Source of the DNA: CAWEPK01 sp963835595
GTDB taxonomy: Bacteria; Desulfobacterota; Syntrophorhabdia; Syntrophorhabdales; WCHB1-27
DNA length: 64,000 nt
NCBI GenBank assembly: GCA_963835595.1
Contig: CAWIGL010000002.1
Location: 682,001 to 746,000 of the forward strand
Direction: 5' to 3'
Part shown: positions 51,345 through 61,999 of the stretch, one piece after another
Position numbering within the stretch: the stretch's first letter is position 1
Layout: every line of letters begins with the position of its first letter
The notes under the pieces: model-generated
What the model was told of the DNA's origin: nothing
The model's input: the letters and a program-made list of their open reading frames with translations, nothing else
Databases searched by the model: none
Position numbers and translations under genes: made by a program

Positions 51345-52607
51345 ACGGTTATTCCGAGACCCTCGACTATCTCTACGGCCTCGAAAAATTCGGCATGGTC
51401 TTCGGCCTCGACAACATCAGGTGGATACTCTCGCTCATCGACAACCCGCAGGACGCCGTCAAGACGGTCCACGTGGCAGGCACGAACGGGAAAGGCTCGG
51501 TCGTCGCGATGCTCTCGCAGGTATTGAGGGCGGCGGGATACACGACCGGCGCCTACACCTCCCCCCACCTCGTCTCGTTTACGGAGCGCATCACGATCAA
51601 CGGAGAGCCTATAAGGGAAGAGGAAGTAGTCGAGCTCGCCCGGCTCATCAAGGAGCGGATCAGACGCCTCCGACCCGGAGAGGCGCTTCACCTTCTTCGA
51701 TTTCACGACCGCCCTCGCCTTCCTTTATTTCAAGGGAAAGGGCATCGATATAGCGCTCATCGAGGTGGGGCTGGGAGGGAGGCTCGACTCGACCAACGTG
51801 GTACAGCCCCTGGTCTCGATCATTACGAACGTTGACTTCGACCACCAGGAATACCTGGGCAACACCATAGAGCAGATCGCGCGGGAGAAGGCGGGCGTCA
51901 TCAAGGAGCACGTGCCGGTCGTCACGGGCGCGGAAGGCGCTGCGCTGGATGTCATAAGGGCCGCGGCGGTAGATACGGACCTCTACGTGCTGGGCGACGC
52001 CTTTACGTTCAAGAAGAAGGGCGAGCAGGTCATGTGGTACCGGGGCGTCCACAGGACGTTCGACGACCTGTCGCTGGCCTTGCGGGGCGATCACCAGCTC
52101 TTCAACGCCGCCCTCGCCCTGTGCGCGACGGAGGTCCTCGGCGGAAAGGGCTTCAACCTGAACGAGTACGCAGTCAGGAAGGGGTTGTCGTCCACCGTCT
52201 GGCCGGGCAGGCTGGAGGTCGTGAAGAAGGCGGGCAGACCGCTCGTCCTCATCGACGGCGCCCACAACCCCCAGGGGGTAGCCTCCCTCGCGTCGTATCT
52301 GAAGAACCACTTCCTGAACAGGAGGAAGATACTCGTATTCGGGGTGATGAAGGACAAGGACTTCGTGGAGATGCTGAAAGGGCTGCTCCCCGTCGTCGAC
52401 CGGACGATCCTGACGAGACCGGAGACATCGAGGGCGGCGCTCCCTGCAGACGTGGCCGCATATGCCCCCGGCGCCGTAGTCACGGCAACGGTGGCCGAGG
52501 CCGTCGACGCGGCCTTCAAGACGGCCGGCGAGCGCGACCTCATAGTGGTGACCGGTTCCTTCTATACAGTGGGAGAGGCAAAGAAGCTCCTCGATGAACG
52601 CCGTTAG
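51341..52607 (+). CDS. folC: Folylpolyglutamate synthase/dihydrofolate synthase, frameshifted
   Basis: Mur-ligase-family enzyme that adds glutamate to folate or dihydropteroate. VHVAGTNGKGSVVAMLSQVL (P-loop, residues about 44-63), EVGLGGRLDSTNVVQPLVSI, NVDFDHQEYLG, EKAGVIKEHVPVV and LIDGAHNPQGVASLASYL are in family order. The frame breaks once near 51663: removing one base there gives the normal reading ASDPERRFTFF. Corrected length 421 residues. The order accD-folC is common. Starts inside the accD stop. Confidence 0.88.
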
Positions 52608-54682
52608 GCTTATAGCACTCCTGTCGCTTATAGTCTGTCTGCTTCCCCTCGCCGCACATGCGCAGACGCCCGCGCCGCGAAGGTCGGCCAGGATATCCGG
52701 TCCCGTCGATATCACGGCCCGCGAGCTGAGATACAATAAGGAGCAGAACATCTACACGGCCGAAGGGGACGTGGAGCTGAAGGCAGGGAACGAAACGGCT
52801 CAACGCCGACTTCGTCCTTTACAACCAGGCCGCCGACGACGCCTTTGCCGAGGGGCACGTGACGTTCGAGGACCAGTCGGACACGATCTACGCCGAAAAG
52901 ATGTCGATCAACATGGCGACGCAGAAGGGCACCATAGAGAACGGCCGGGTCTTCACGCAGGACGGGCAATTTTTATATGAACGGCAGAGAAATCGAGAAG
53001 ACCGGGGAAGCCTCCTACATGGTCCATTCCGGGCAGTTCACGACGTGCGGATGGGACCGGCCGTCCTGGACCTTTTCCGCCAAAGAGGTCGATCTGACGA
53101 TGGGAGAATACGCGACCGCGCGCTCCACCACGTTCAGCATACTGGGGCCACAACGTGCTCTATCTGCCCTGGAGCATCTTCCCCGTCAAGACGGAAAGGC
53201 AATCGGGCTTGCTTCTCCCCCAGTTCCAGTTGTCGAGCAGGGACGGCACGATCCTCAGAACGGCCTACTACTGGGCGATTGCAAAGGACAAGGACGCGAC
53301 GTTCTTCCTCGACTGGATACAGGAGAGGGGCATCAAGCCGGGCGCGGAGTACCGATATTATACGAGCGAGACTACGAAGGGCGCGTGGTACGCCTCTTTT
53401 ATCCACGATAACAAGTACGACGGCGACCGCTACCAGATAAAGGGGGAGCACCAGCAGATGTTCGGCGACATGACGTTCAAGACGAGCATCAACCACGTCT
53501 CCGACAACCTTTACCTCCAGGACCTCGGCATTACGATGCTGGAGCGCGCGGAGAGCTCCCTTCGGAGCGTCGCATTCATAGAGAAGCCGCTGCCCAAATC
53601 GCTGCTCACGGTAGATGCGGAGTATTTCCAGAGCCTGACGCAGAGAGACAACAGAGGCACGACCCAGTACCTGCCGTCGGCCTCTTATTTCACCGAATAC
53701 CTGCCCCATGCTCAAGAACCGGATATACGGCGACGTGTCGAGCGGATTTGACTAACTTCTGGCGGAGCCACGGGCGATAAAGCACTCGAGGTTTACGGCG
53801 ACGCCGAGCGTCCATGTCCCCTATTCATGGAAGGGGCTGAATTTCCTCGGCTCGGCCAGCCTGATCGAAAAGGCTTACAGCGTGGTCCCCACCTCTCCCG
53901 ACCCGAACCGAATGCTGCATGGCGAGGCCGTTTCCGTGCAGGGCGACGCGAACATGAAGTTCATGAAGGAGACATCGACGGACTTTCTGAAGCTGGGGGA
54001 TATGCAGAGCGTCATCATGCCCCGCCTCCAGTACAATTACTATCAAAATACCGCATCTCCCTACCGCGTCCCCTCCATAGACTTTCAGGACCGGGTCCTC
54101 AACACGAACTCGATGACCTATTCCTTCAACCATTACCTGAATGCAGTGAGCAGCGACGGCAACGTGAGGGAGCTGTCTCTCTTCGAGGTAGGCCAGACCT
54201 ACGGGCTGGTGCAGAACCTGCCCGGCAACCCGTTCCTCTACCAGGGCGCCGGGGACCGCCTCTCTCAAGTACATTCAAGGCTTACGCTTTTCCCCACGAA
54301 GGACCTCTGGTGCGTCAGCGACGAGTACTTCGACGTAGCCGGGAAAGGTTTACAAAATATGGTCAACAGTGTACACTTTGCTACCCCGCCCAGGTTCCAG
54401 ATCGACCTGAGTCACAGCTACTCGCCGGGCCTGACGACGGGCCAGGGCGTAAACCAGGTATGGCTGGCGACCGTTACGAGGTGGAGGTATATCGATGTGG
54501 CTTACCAGATCCGGTACGACTGGACGGAGCACAGGTGGCTCGATACCCTGGCCGCCATCACGTACCACCCCGGCTGCTGGAGCGTCACCTTCACCGTAAT
54601 CGAGACGAGGATCCCCAGGGACACGAGCTTCCACCTGTCGTTCAACCTGCAAGGGATCACGCAGAAGATCGGGGGCTATTGA
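52594..54682 (+). CDS. lptD: LptD (LPS assembly outer-membrane protein), heavily frameshifted
   Basis: The outer membrane beta-barrel that inserts lipopolysaccharide. Signal peptide residues 1-23 (LIALLSLIVCLLPLAAHA). N-terminal OstA/LptA-like domain (residues about 35-130: PVDITARELRYNKEQNIYTA, AEGDVELKAGN, NQAADDAFAEGHVTFED), then the barrel with NVLYLPWSIFPVKTERQSG and PQFQLSSRDGTILRTAYYWA. Breaks at about 52794, 52968, 53147, 53706 and 53747-53780 (extra bases and at least one missing) are needed to link the reading frames; net +4, giving about 694 residues. Most fall in homopolymer runs. Normal order: folC-lptD. Confidence 0.8.
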
Positions 54683-54708
54683 TAGAAGCGCGCCGTGGGA
54701 GGAATGCG

Positions 54709-55164
54709 ATGATCGACGGGGCTGAGGTAAAACACCTGAAGCTGATAGCCGACGAAAGGGGCAGGCTCATGGAGATCCTGCGCTCCGACGAGGCGCTGTT
54801 TTCCCGGTTCGGCCAGGTCTATATGACGACAACGTACCCGCAGGTCGTGAAGGCGTGGCACTACCACAAGAAACAGGACGACTTCATCTGCTGCGTCAAA
54901 GGCATGTTAAAGCTCGTCCTTTACGACGACAGGGAAGGCTCGCCGACGCGCGGCCGGGTCGAAGAGTTTTTCATAGGCGATTACAATCCGTGTCTCGTGA
55001 AAGTGCCGCGCATGGTCTATCACGGCTGGAAATGCATATCCTTAGAAGAGGCGATCGTAATAAACGTCCCCACCGAGCCGTTCAACGCCAGGGAACCCGA
55101 CGAATACCGGCTCGACCCGCACGTCAACAGCGTACCTTACAGGTGGGAAAGAAAGGATGGATAG
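54709..55164 (+). CDS. dTDP-4-dehydrorhamnose 3,5-epimerase-like protein (cupin fold)
   Basis: A 151-residue RmlC-like cupin: IADERGRLMEILRSDE (about residues 12-27), QVVKAWHYHKKQDDFICCVK (catalytic His region, about residues 44-63), VLYDDREGSPTRG and VPRMVYHGWKCISLEEAIVI. It probably epimerises a dTDP-sugar; with rfbB next door this is the start of rhamnose or related sugar synthesis. rfbA and rfbD are not in the window. GGAGG at 6 bases before the ATG. Overlaps rfbB by 8 bases. Confidence 0.85.
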   Translation: MIDGAEVKHLKLIADERGRLMEILRSDEALFSRFGQVYMTTTYPQVVKAWHYHKKQDDFICCVKGMLKLVLYDDREGSPTRGRVEEFFIGDYNPCLVKVPRMVYHGWKCISLEEAIVINVPTEPFNAREPDEYRLDPHVNSVPYRWERKDG

Positions 55165-56188
55165 CAGGCACATACTTGTAACGGGCGGCTGCGGCTTCAT
55201 CGGCAGCAACTTCGTCAGGCACATGATCGCTTCCTCCGAAGCGCGGATCACGAACCTGGACAAGCTCACATACGCGGGCAACCTTGAGAACCTCCGCGAC
55301 CTGGAGGGCCATCCCCGGTACGCGTTCGTCAAAGGCGACATAGCGGACCGGGCGGACGTCGAGAAGGTCTTCTCGGGGCAGATAGACTGCGTCGTCAATT
55401 TTGCCGCCGAGTCCCACGTGGACAGGAGCATCCTCGACCCGGACGCGTTCGTGAAGACGAATATCTACGGGACCTACCTCATGCTCGAGCAGGCGCGCCG
55501 CCGGGGGTGCGAGAAATTCGTGCAGGTCTCGACCGACGAGGTGTACGGCAGCCTGCCGGCAACGGGGAAGTTCATGGAGGATACGCCCCTTTCCCCAAAC
55601 AGCCCCTATTCGGCGTCGAAGGCCTCGGCAGACATGCTCGTCATGGCCTACCACAGGACCTTCGGCCTCCCGGCAGTCATCACGCGCTGCTCGAACAACT
55701 ACGGCCCCTACCAGTTCCCGGAGAAGCTGATACCGCTTCTGGTCAGCAACGCCCTCGACGACCGGCCGCTGCCCATTTACGGCGACGGGCTGAACGTGCG
55801 CGACTGGATCCACGTCGAGGACCACTGCGCGGCGCTGGCGCTGGCGCTGGAAGCCGGAGAGCCGGGCCACGTCTACAACGTTGGCGCGGAGAACGAAAGG
55901 ACCAACCTGGAGATCGTCGAGCTGATCCTCAAGGTCCTGGACAAGCCCAAAAGCCTCATAACGTATGTCAAAGACAGGCCCGGCCACGACCGGAGGTACG
56001 CCATCGACAACACCAGGATAAAAAAAGAGCTGGGCTTCGAGGTGAGGGTGCCTTTCGGCCGGGGCATGGAAGAAACGGTGCGCTGGTACGTAGACAACAG
56101 GGCGTGGTGGGAGAAGATCAAAACGGGGGAATACCTCGGCTACTACGAGAAGTGGTACGGGCCCGGGGGTTATCTCAAGGGCACATGA
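55157..56188 (+). CDS. rfbB: dTDP-glucose 4,6-dehydratase
   Basis: A 343-residue extended SDR enzyme: NAD-binding ILVTGGCGFIGSNFVRHM (residues about 6-23), active-site VQVSTDEVYGSLPATG with TDE (about residue 128), and YSASKASADMLVMAYHRTFG with Tyr-x3-Lys (about 154). NNYGPYQFPEKLIPLLVSNA follows. Converts dTDP-glucose to dTDP-4-keto-6-deoxyglucose for O-antigen or exopolysaccharide. Overlaps the lpxH-like gene by 4 bases. Confidence 0.96.
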   Translation: MDSRHILVTGGCGFIGSNFVRHMIASSEARITNLDKLTYAGNLENLRDLEGHPRYAFVKGDIADRADVEKVFSGQIDCVVNFAAESHVDRSILDPDAFVKTNIYGTYLMLEQARRRGCEKFVQVSTDEVYGSLPATGKFMEDTPLSPNSPYSASKASADMLVMAYHRTFGLPAVITRCSNNYGPYQFPEKLIPLLVSNALDDRPLPIYGDGLNVRDWIHVEDHCAALALALEAGEPGHVYNVGAENERTNLEIVELILKVLDKPKSLITYVKDRPGHDRRYAIDNTRIKKELGFEVRVPFGRGMEETVRWYVDNRAWWEKIKTGEYLGYYEKWYGPGGYLKGT

Positions 56189-56898
56189 AGGCGGTCTTTT
56201 TTTCCGACGCGCACCTTGCCGGAGACGACGCGGCCAGGGTCGAGACGCTGAAAGGCTTCATCAAGCGGGTGACGGAGGACGCCGACCTGGTCGTCGTCCT
56301 CGGCGACCTTTTCGAGTTCTACCACGGCTACGAAGGATACATCTATCCCCCTTACCGGGAGATCGTGGACCTCCTGCGCGACATCGCCTCGGACAGGTCC
56401 GTCTATTTCGTGGAGGGGAACCACGAGTTCGGCATGGGCGGGTTCTTCGAGTCCTATACAGGCATCCGGTGCGTAACGACCCTGAGCCTCAACCTCGACG
56501 ACAAGCGTGTATATCTGTCCCACGGCGACACGGTGCCCCGTCTGCGCCTGCACCGGCTCCTCAAGTCGCGCCTCGTCTACGCAGTGATGGACTATATCGG
56601 CCCGGAGCGCGCCTGGCGCTTCGCAATGCGGGTGCGCCGGTTCCTGTCGGGCCGGCCGAGGCCGCGCAGCGAGAAGCTATTGGCCCTCTACAGAAAGTAC
56701 GGGAAAAAGAAGCTTGAGGGAGGCTACGACGCGGTCATCCTGGCCCATTCCCACCTTGAGGACCTGGAAAGGCACGAGTGCGACGGCGCAGAAAAGACGT
56801 ACATGAATACCGGGAATTTGATTGCATCTTATACTTACGGTGAATATATTACTGGCAAGGGGTTCGCCCTGAAAACGTACGATAGGAGGGTATTATGA
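56185..56898 (+). CDS. LpxH-like metallophosphoesterase
   Basis: A 237-residue calcineurin-like phosphoesterase. Metal-binding motifs: FFSDAHLAGD (DxH), VVLGDLFEFYHGY (GDxxE/D), FVEGNHEFGMGGF (GNHE), YLSHGDTVPR (HGD), and ILAHSHLEDLE (GHxH variant HSH). Similar to UDP-2,3-diacylglucosamine hydrolases of lipid A synthesis (LpxH), which fits the neighbouring lptD and rfbB. Another substrate is possible. ATG start overlaps rfbB stop by 4 bases and its end overlaps the next gene by 4. Confidence 0.85.
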   Translation: MKAVFFSDAHLAGDDAARVETLKGFIKRVTEDADLVVVLGDLFEFYHGYEGYIYPPYREIVDLLRDIASDRSVYFVEGNHEFGMGGFFESYTGIRCVTTLSLNLDDKRVYLSHGDTVPRLRLHRLLKSRLVYAVMDYIGPERAWRFAMRVRRFLSGRPRPRSEKLLALYRKYGKKKLEGGYDAVILAHSHLEDLERHECDGAEKTYMNTGNLIASYTYGEYITGKGFALKTYDRRVL

Positions 56899-57224
56899 AA
56901 AAACATGCGGTTTTTGCGCTGTTACTAGTAGTCGCCCTTGCTGTCTTTGCGGGCCAGGTCTGCGCCAAAGCCGAGGCGGTGCGCTCGGAGACGGGGAAGG
57001 TCACGGCCATCGACCCCGCAGGCAAGGGGATCGTCATAACGACCGGTCAGGGCCAGGCCGCAATGGACGTCGGCGCCGTCATACAGCCGGACACCGTGCT
57101 CATGGTGAAGGGCAAGAAGGTCCCCCTCGCCCAGTTGCAGGACAGCGTCCAGGTGGGCGATACGGTAACGGTCAAATACATCAAGACGAGCGACCTTTAC
57201 GCCAAAGAGATAATCAAGAAGTAG
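56895..57224 (+). CDS. Small exported protein of unknown function
   Basis: A 109-residue protein with signal peptide (residues about 1-24, ending QVCAKAEA). The mature part is beta-rich: SETGKVTAIDPAGKGIVITT, then VIQPDTVLMVKGKKVPLAQL, QVGDTVTVKYIKTSDLYAKE. This looks like an OB-type or DUF5666-like bead, but the family is not certain. Start overlaps the lpxH-like gene; it is the last gene of the envelope operon. Confidence 0.75.
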   Translation: MKKHAVFALLLVVALAVFAGQVCAKAEAVRSETGKVTAIDPAGKGIVITTGQGQAAMDVGAVIQPDTVLMVKGKKVPLAQLQDSVQVGDTVTVKYIKTSDLYAKEIIKK

Positions 57225-57272
57225 GGCAAGAGAAAAGCGAAGGGACGCGGAAAACGATAAGGGCAGGCGGCG

Positions 57273-58268
57273 TCAGGACGGGCCATCCCCTGCCTGGGTG
57301 AGCCTGTCCGGCAGCACGTCCCCGATGTTTTTTTCCCCGCAAAGGGCCATCTGAAGCCTGTCCACCCCTACCGAGACACCGGCGACGGGGCCGCGTATAT
57401 TGCCGAGGGCGTCTACAAAGGCCCTGTCCGGGTGGAACATCTCCCTGCCCAGGCGCTTGCGCTCCGCGTTGTCCAGGGCGATGCGCTCCAGTTGCTCTTT
57501 TGCGTCGAGGAGCTCCGTGTAGCCGTTCGCTATCTCCAGCCCGCCGATGTAAAGCTCGAACCGCTCAACCGCCCGGTCGTTCTTTTTGCGGGCCATGGCG
57601 GTAAGCGAGACAGGCCAGTCCTTCACGAAGAACGGCCCCTCTCCCTTTTTCCGTATGAGGGGCTCGACCTGCTGGACGAAGCACCTGAAGAAGAGGTCTT
57701 CCCACGAATCGCCGGCTGACAGACCACGGAAGCCCCGCCCCTCCATAGCCGCAAAAAGCGACGCCCTGTCGAGGGGGAGCGGGTCGAAACCGGCCGCCTC
57801 GATAAAAAGGTCGCCGACTGCATAGGCAGGCCAGGGGCCGGACTTTATGGGTGCGCCCGTCGTTCCTAAAGACCGTCCTGCCGCGCGGACCAGGCCGGCC
57901 GTCTCCGCCATAGCCTCGACGTAGGTCCCCGGCATGTACCATTCCAGCATCGTGAACTCGACCGAGTGGTGCTCCTCCAGCTCCTCGACCCGGAACGCCT
58001 TGCAGACCTGGAAGATCTTGCCGTGGCCGCGGGCGATCAGCTTCTTCATCCCGATCTCGGGCGAGGTGTGCAGGTAATACGGCCCGGCGCCGCCTACGAA
58101 GACGCGAAGCGGCTCTACGTAAGGGTCGGAGGGCGCGGTGCGGTTGAGATATGGGGTCTCGACCTCGATGTAGCCCCGGCGGTAGAAGAAGTCCCTTATG
58201 GCCCCCAGCAGCAGGTGCCTCTGCCGGACAACATCCGCCTTGATGCCTTCGGTAGCGGGAGCGCCCAT
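57273..58268 (-). CDS. epmA: EF-P lysine-34 ligase (EpmA/PoxA/GenX type)
   Basis: A 331-residue class II lysyl-tRNA-synthetase-like protein without the anticodon-binding domain. IEVETPYLNRTAPSDPYVEP (class II motif 1 region), PYYLHTSPEIGMKKLIARGH, GKIFQVCKAFRVEELEEHHS, VEFTMLEWYMPGTY, and FELYIGGLEIANGYTELLDA are in family order. It attaches beta-lysine to elongation factor P. The EF-P gene and epmB are not in the window. A longer frame exists, but MGAPATEG at 58268 fits. Upstream gene convergent. Confidence 0.93.
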   Translation of the reverse strand: MGAPATEGIKADVVRQRHLLLGAIRDFFYRRGYIEVETPYLNRTAPSDPYVEPLRVFVGGAGPYYLHTSPEIGMKKLIARGHGKIFQVCKAFRVEELEEHHSVEFTMLEWYMPGTYVEAMAETAGLVRAAGRSLGTTGAPIKSGPWPAYAVGDLFIEAAGFDPLPLDRASLFAAMEGRGFRGLSAGDSWEDLFFRCFVQQVEPLIRKKGEGPFFVKDWPVSLTAMARKKNDRAVERFELYIGGLEIANGYTELLDAKEQLERIALDNAERKRLGREMFHPDRAFVDALGNIRGPVAGVSVGVDRLQMALCGEKNIGDVLPDRLTQAGDGPS

Positions 58269-58349
58269 AGACCCGGATGATAGCACATACGGCGCCGGGT
58301 GGCAAACCGGGCCGCAAACGGTGCCAGGGGCCGGCTCAGCTTTACCCGC

Positions 58350-60793
58350 CTATTCTTTTACATCGCGGTTGGGTTTCGGCCCGATGGCGGAGGGCTCTTC
58401 TTCCTTTTCTTTTTTGGCTTCGAGCGCCTGCGATATCTCGGTGAGCCTCTTCATCACGAGGTTGTTGACGGTATTTTCCGGGTAGGTGAGGTCCGGGCTG
58501 AGGGCGCCGGCAGTCATCCCCGTCACTATCTCCAGCCCCTCTTCCATCTTTTCCATCGAGTAGATCGAGAAGAGGCCGTCGGCCAGCGCATCGACCACTT
58601 CCTGCTTGAGCATCAGGTTCTTGACGTTCCTCTTCGGGATAATCACGCCGTGGCTTCCGTCGAGCCCCTGATCTTGCAGAGGTCGAAGAACCCCTCGATC
58701 TTCTGGTTGACGCCGCCGATGGGCTGCACGTCGCCGTTCTGGTCCATCGAGCCGGTCACCGCGAAGCTCTGCTTGATGGGGACGCCGGATATGCTCGAAA
58801 GCAGGGCGTACATCTCCGCGCACGTAGCGCTGTCGCCCTCGATCATATCGTAGAGCTGCTCGAAGGTGATCGAAGCGGAAAGGCTGATCGGCCTCTTGGC
58901 GGCATACTTGCTGCCGAGATAGCTCGCGATGATGAATATCGCCTTCTCGTGGATCTTGCCGCTCATCTTCGTCTCGCGCTCTATGTTGACTATGCCCGCC
59001 TTGCCCACGTGGGTGGCCGCCGTGATGCGCGACGGCTTGCCGAAGCTGTAGTCGCCCATGTCGAGCACCGCGAGGCCGTTGATCTGGCCGACTACCTCCC
59101 CGGCAGTCCCGATGATGAGCGTATCCTCTATGGTCGCCTCCCTTATCCGCTCCTCGATCCTGTTCGCCCGGTTTATGTGCTCGGAGATCGCCTGAGCCAC
59201 GTGCTGCCCCCTGACGAAGTTCGCCCCGTCCTTCCGCGCCCAGTGGCTCGCCTCCCGCATCAGGTCCGAGAGGCTGGAGAGCCTCGTCGTCAGCTTCTCC
59301 TGGTGGTCGGCGAGCCTCGACCCGTGCTCGACGAGGGCTGCGACCCCGCTGCGGTCGAAGGGCAGCAGCTTTTCGGCCTTCTGGCACTCGGCGATGAACT
59401 GGGCATACTTGGCCACGTTTTCGGGCGTCCTCTCCATCCTGCTGTCGAAGTCGGCCTTCACCTTGAAAAGATCGCTGTATTCCGGGTCGAGGTTATAAAG
59501 GAGATAGTAGATATTGGGGGTGCCGGTAATGACTACCTTGGTCTCCAGGGGTATCGCCTCGGGCTTCAGCGTGGCGGTGCTTATCAGGCGATACTGCTCC
59601 AGCACGTCCTCCACCTTGATCTCCTGGTTCTTGATGGCCCTCTTGAGCGCCTCGTAAGAGAACGGGTTTCGCAGCAGGTCGAGGGCATCGACGATGAGGT
59701 AGCCGCCGTTCGCCCTGTGGACCGACCCCGCGCGGATCATCGTAAAATCGGTCACAGCCATGCCGTAGAGTATCCTGTTCTCGACCCTCCCGAAGAGGTT
59801 CAGGTAGGTGGGGTTGCTCTCGATGACGACCGGCGCGCCCTTCGTCTCCGCGTTGTCCACGATCACGTTGACGATGAACCTGGTAAACGAGACCTCTTGC
59901 TTCGGCATCCTGAGGAAAGGCAGGGGTGGCTGCTGCTCTCCTTCCTGGGCCTTGAACTCGTCTATGTGGCCCAGTATGTCCTCCCTCACGTCGTCGAGGT
60001 AGGCGACGATCTTTTCGTTGCCCTTGTACTTGCCCTTCAGGTTCTCTATGGGCGCGTGGAGGGCGTCAAAGGCGATGGCGCGCTCCAGCTTGCTCAACAT
60101 GTCCTGGACGAACTTCTCCGTATCCCTCATCGCCCTGAAGACCTCGTTCAGCCTCTCCTGGAGCTGCCTGCCCGTCTTCTCCATCTCCTTCTTCGTCTTG
60201 TCGTCGAGCTTGCTGAACTCTTCCGGCGTGAGCGGCTCGTTCTCGTCCTTGAGGGGGAGTATCATGATCCCCGCCACGCCCCTCTTTATCGAGAAGCCCT
60301 TCTGCTTCGCCTCCTCTTCGAGCTTCGAGAAGAGCTCGTTCTGCTTGCGCTGGAACTCCTCTACGATCTGGCTCTTCTGCTTCTCATACTCTTTCGACTC
60401 GAACGCCTTCGGGATGTCCGTCCTCAGCGCCTTTATCAGCTCGTCCATATCCTTTCCCAGGCCCCTGCCCCTGCCCGGCTCTATCGATACGGCCAGCGGT
60501 ATGTCAGGGTCCTTGAAGTTGTATACGTAGCACCAGTCGAGGGGGACCTTTTCACCGGCTGCCTTTTCCTTCAGCATGGCGGTGATCGTAGTCCTCTTCC
60601 CCGTGCCCGTTTCGCCCAGGGCAAAGATATTGAACCCCTTCGCATTGATATCGAGGCCGAAATCGAGCGATCTCAGGGCCCTTTCCTGCCCTATCGTGCC
60701 TATCCTGGTAGCTATGTCATCGGTAGTGGCGAAGTCGAACGCGTCGGGATCGCAGGATTTGCGAAGGTCTTCAGGTCCCAGTTTTACGGCCAT
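58350..60793 (-). CDS. Lon-like (LonB/LonC type) ATP-dependent protease, one frameshift
   Basis: An S16 family protease with an AAA+ motor. Walker A ALGETGTGKRTTITAML (about residue 58), coiled-coil domain (about 120-230: EEFQRKQNELFSKLEEEAKQ), Walker B and sensor regions GGYLIVDALDLL and RIEERIREATIEDTLII. Protease domain has the catalytic Ser in MIEGDSATCAEMYALLSS and Lys in IGGVNQKIEGFFDLCK. A single missing base in a run of four C at 58665-58668 shifts the last 100 residues (continuing GLDGSHGVIIPKRNVKN). Corrected length 814. GGAGG ribosome binding site. Confidence 0.9.
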
Positions 60794-61126
60794 GGACGCC
60801 TCCTCGTCTAAAGTAAGAACACCAAAAAGGGGAAACCGGCAATGAACCCGTGAATACTATCAATATAAGCATATCGTTGCCGAAAAGCACTTTTTTTCGC
60901 GCTGGGGGCCGGGCGCTTTCCGCTCGCGTGGGCCTATGCAGCCCCACGACTGCAACCTGGTCCTGAAGCTGCACGCCGACCAGCCCGGACCCCTCGCCGG
61001 CCGTCTCATGGATTTTTAGGAACCGGCACTTCCCTTTCGGAGATTACGATATTTTCTGAACGGACCCGCCCTTATCTCCCCGGAAAACCCCGCGCCTCTG
61101 TAAGCCGGCCACCTGCCGCAGCCCGC
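60794..61126. other. Intergenic region with no recognised gene
   Basis: About 330 bases. There is a short ORF at 60936-61019 on the plus strand (27 codons, ends RLMDF) that looks somewhat coding but is too short to support. No promoter consensus found. Confidence 0.5.
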
Positions 61127-61999
61127 TTAAACGAGGCTTTCGTCCATCCAGCCGACTTTCACGATCCGTATCCGGCTCAAGTCGCTCACGCCGAGGTGGT
61201 ATTTCCTGTCGGCCTCGGCGATATGGATGGGCGCTTCGTCGAGCGGCCTGTCCTCGCCGAAGTAGGCGATCCTCTTGAGGCGCAGCAATTCTGCGCCGAC
61301 CGCGTCTACCGCGACGGGGTCGGTCCCCACGATGATCCCCTTATAGGGCCAGACGAAGCGCCTGTCGAAGAAGCTCGCCCCCCGGCCATAGAACTGGGGC
61401 GTCAAGGCGACGAGGACGTTGAGCCGCGTCTTTCCCCTTACGACAGGCAGCGTCCAGATGCGGCCCAGGTCCGCGCAGCCGTTGGGATGGTAGTCGGACG
61501 GCCTGGGCACGAACTGGATGTAGTTCTTGAGGAGCGTCCCGACCCCGGACCAGTGGTGGCTCCTCACCGGGCGCGTGTTGACGAGGGCCGTGGCCCTCTG
61601 GAACAATGGGTTGTCGAGGACGCCCCGGTCCCCCACGCCGATGTTCTCGCCGCTGACGCCTGCGTCGAGGAGCCTCTTGCGGATGGCCTCCTCTATTTCC
61701 GGCGGAGTCGGCAGGTTGCGCCATGCATTGCTCTTGATGCCCACAACGTCAGACTTCTTGAACAGGGTCTGCCATGCGGCGACGGGATCCTTCTTATCGA
61801 GGAGCCTGCATACCCCGTCGTCGAGCATCCTCTGGAGCACGGCCGGCCGTATCTCCTCGTTCGGCCCGAGGACATCCCGGTCCCTCACGAGGACGACCTT
61901 TGCAGTATCGGCGGCTTCGCCTTTTTTCGGCAGGCCCAGCGTCGTAGCGGCTGCTGCCCCTGCCGTCGCTTTCAGGAAATCCCGGCGCGTGATCTTCAT
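61127..61999 (-). CDS. DUF362-family protein with twin-arginine signal
   Basis: A 290-residue exported protein. Twin-arginine signal MKITRRDFLKATAGAAAATT at the N-terminus, cleavage near GEAADT. The body has the DUF362 pattern: VVGIKSNAWRNLPTPPEIEE, NYIQFVPRPSDYHPNGCADL, LNVLVALTPQFYGRGASFFD, and the GIIVGTDPVAVDAVGAELL segment. DUF362 domains bind Fe-S clusters in some proteins, but no ferredoxin Cys pattern is present here. Function unknown. It is translationally coupled to the DUF6599 gene upstream by a 4-base overlap, with which it often co-occurs. Confidence 0.85.
   Translation of the reverse strand: MKITRRDFLKATAGAAAATTLGLPKKGEAADTAKVVLVRDRDVLGPNEEIRPAVLQRMLDDGVCRLLDKKDPVAAWQTLFKKSDVVGIKSNAWRNLPTPPEIEEAIRKRLLDAGVSGENIGVGDRGVLDNPLFQRATALVNTRPVRSHHWSGVGTLLKNYIQFVPRPSDYHPNGCADLGRIWTLPVVRGKTRLNVLVALTPQFYGRGASFFDRRFVWPYKGIIVGTDPVAVDAVGAELLRLKRIAYFGEDRPLDEAPIHIAEADRKYHLGVSDLSRIRIVKVGWMDESLV

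Noticed and set aside
60936..61019. 27-codon plus-strand frame
   Set aside because: Too short and no similarity; mentioned only under the intergenic region.
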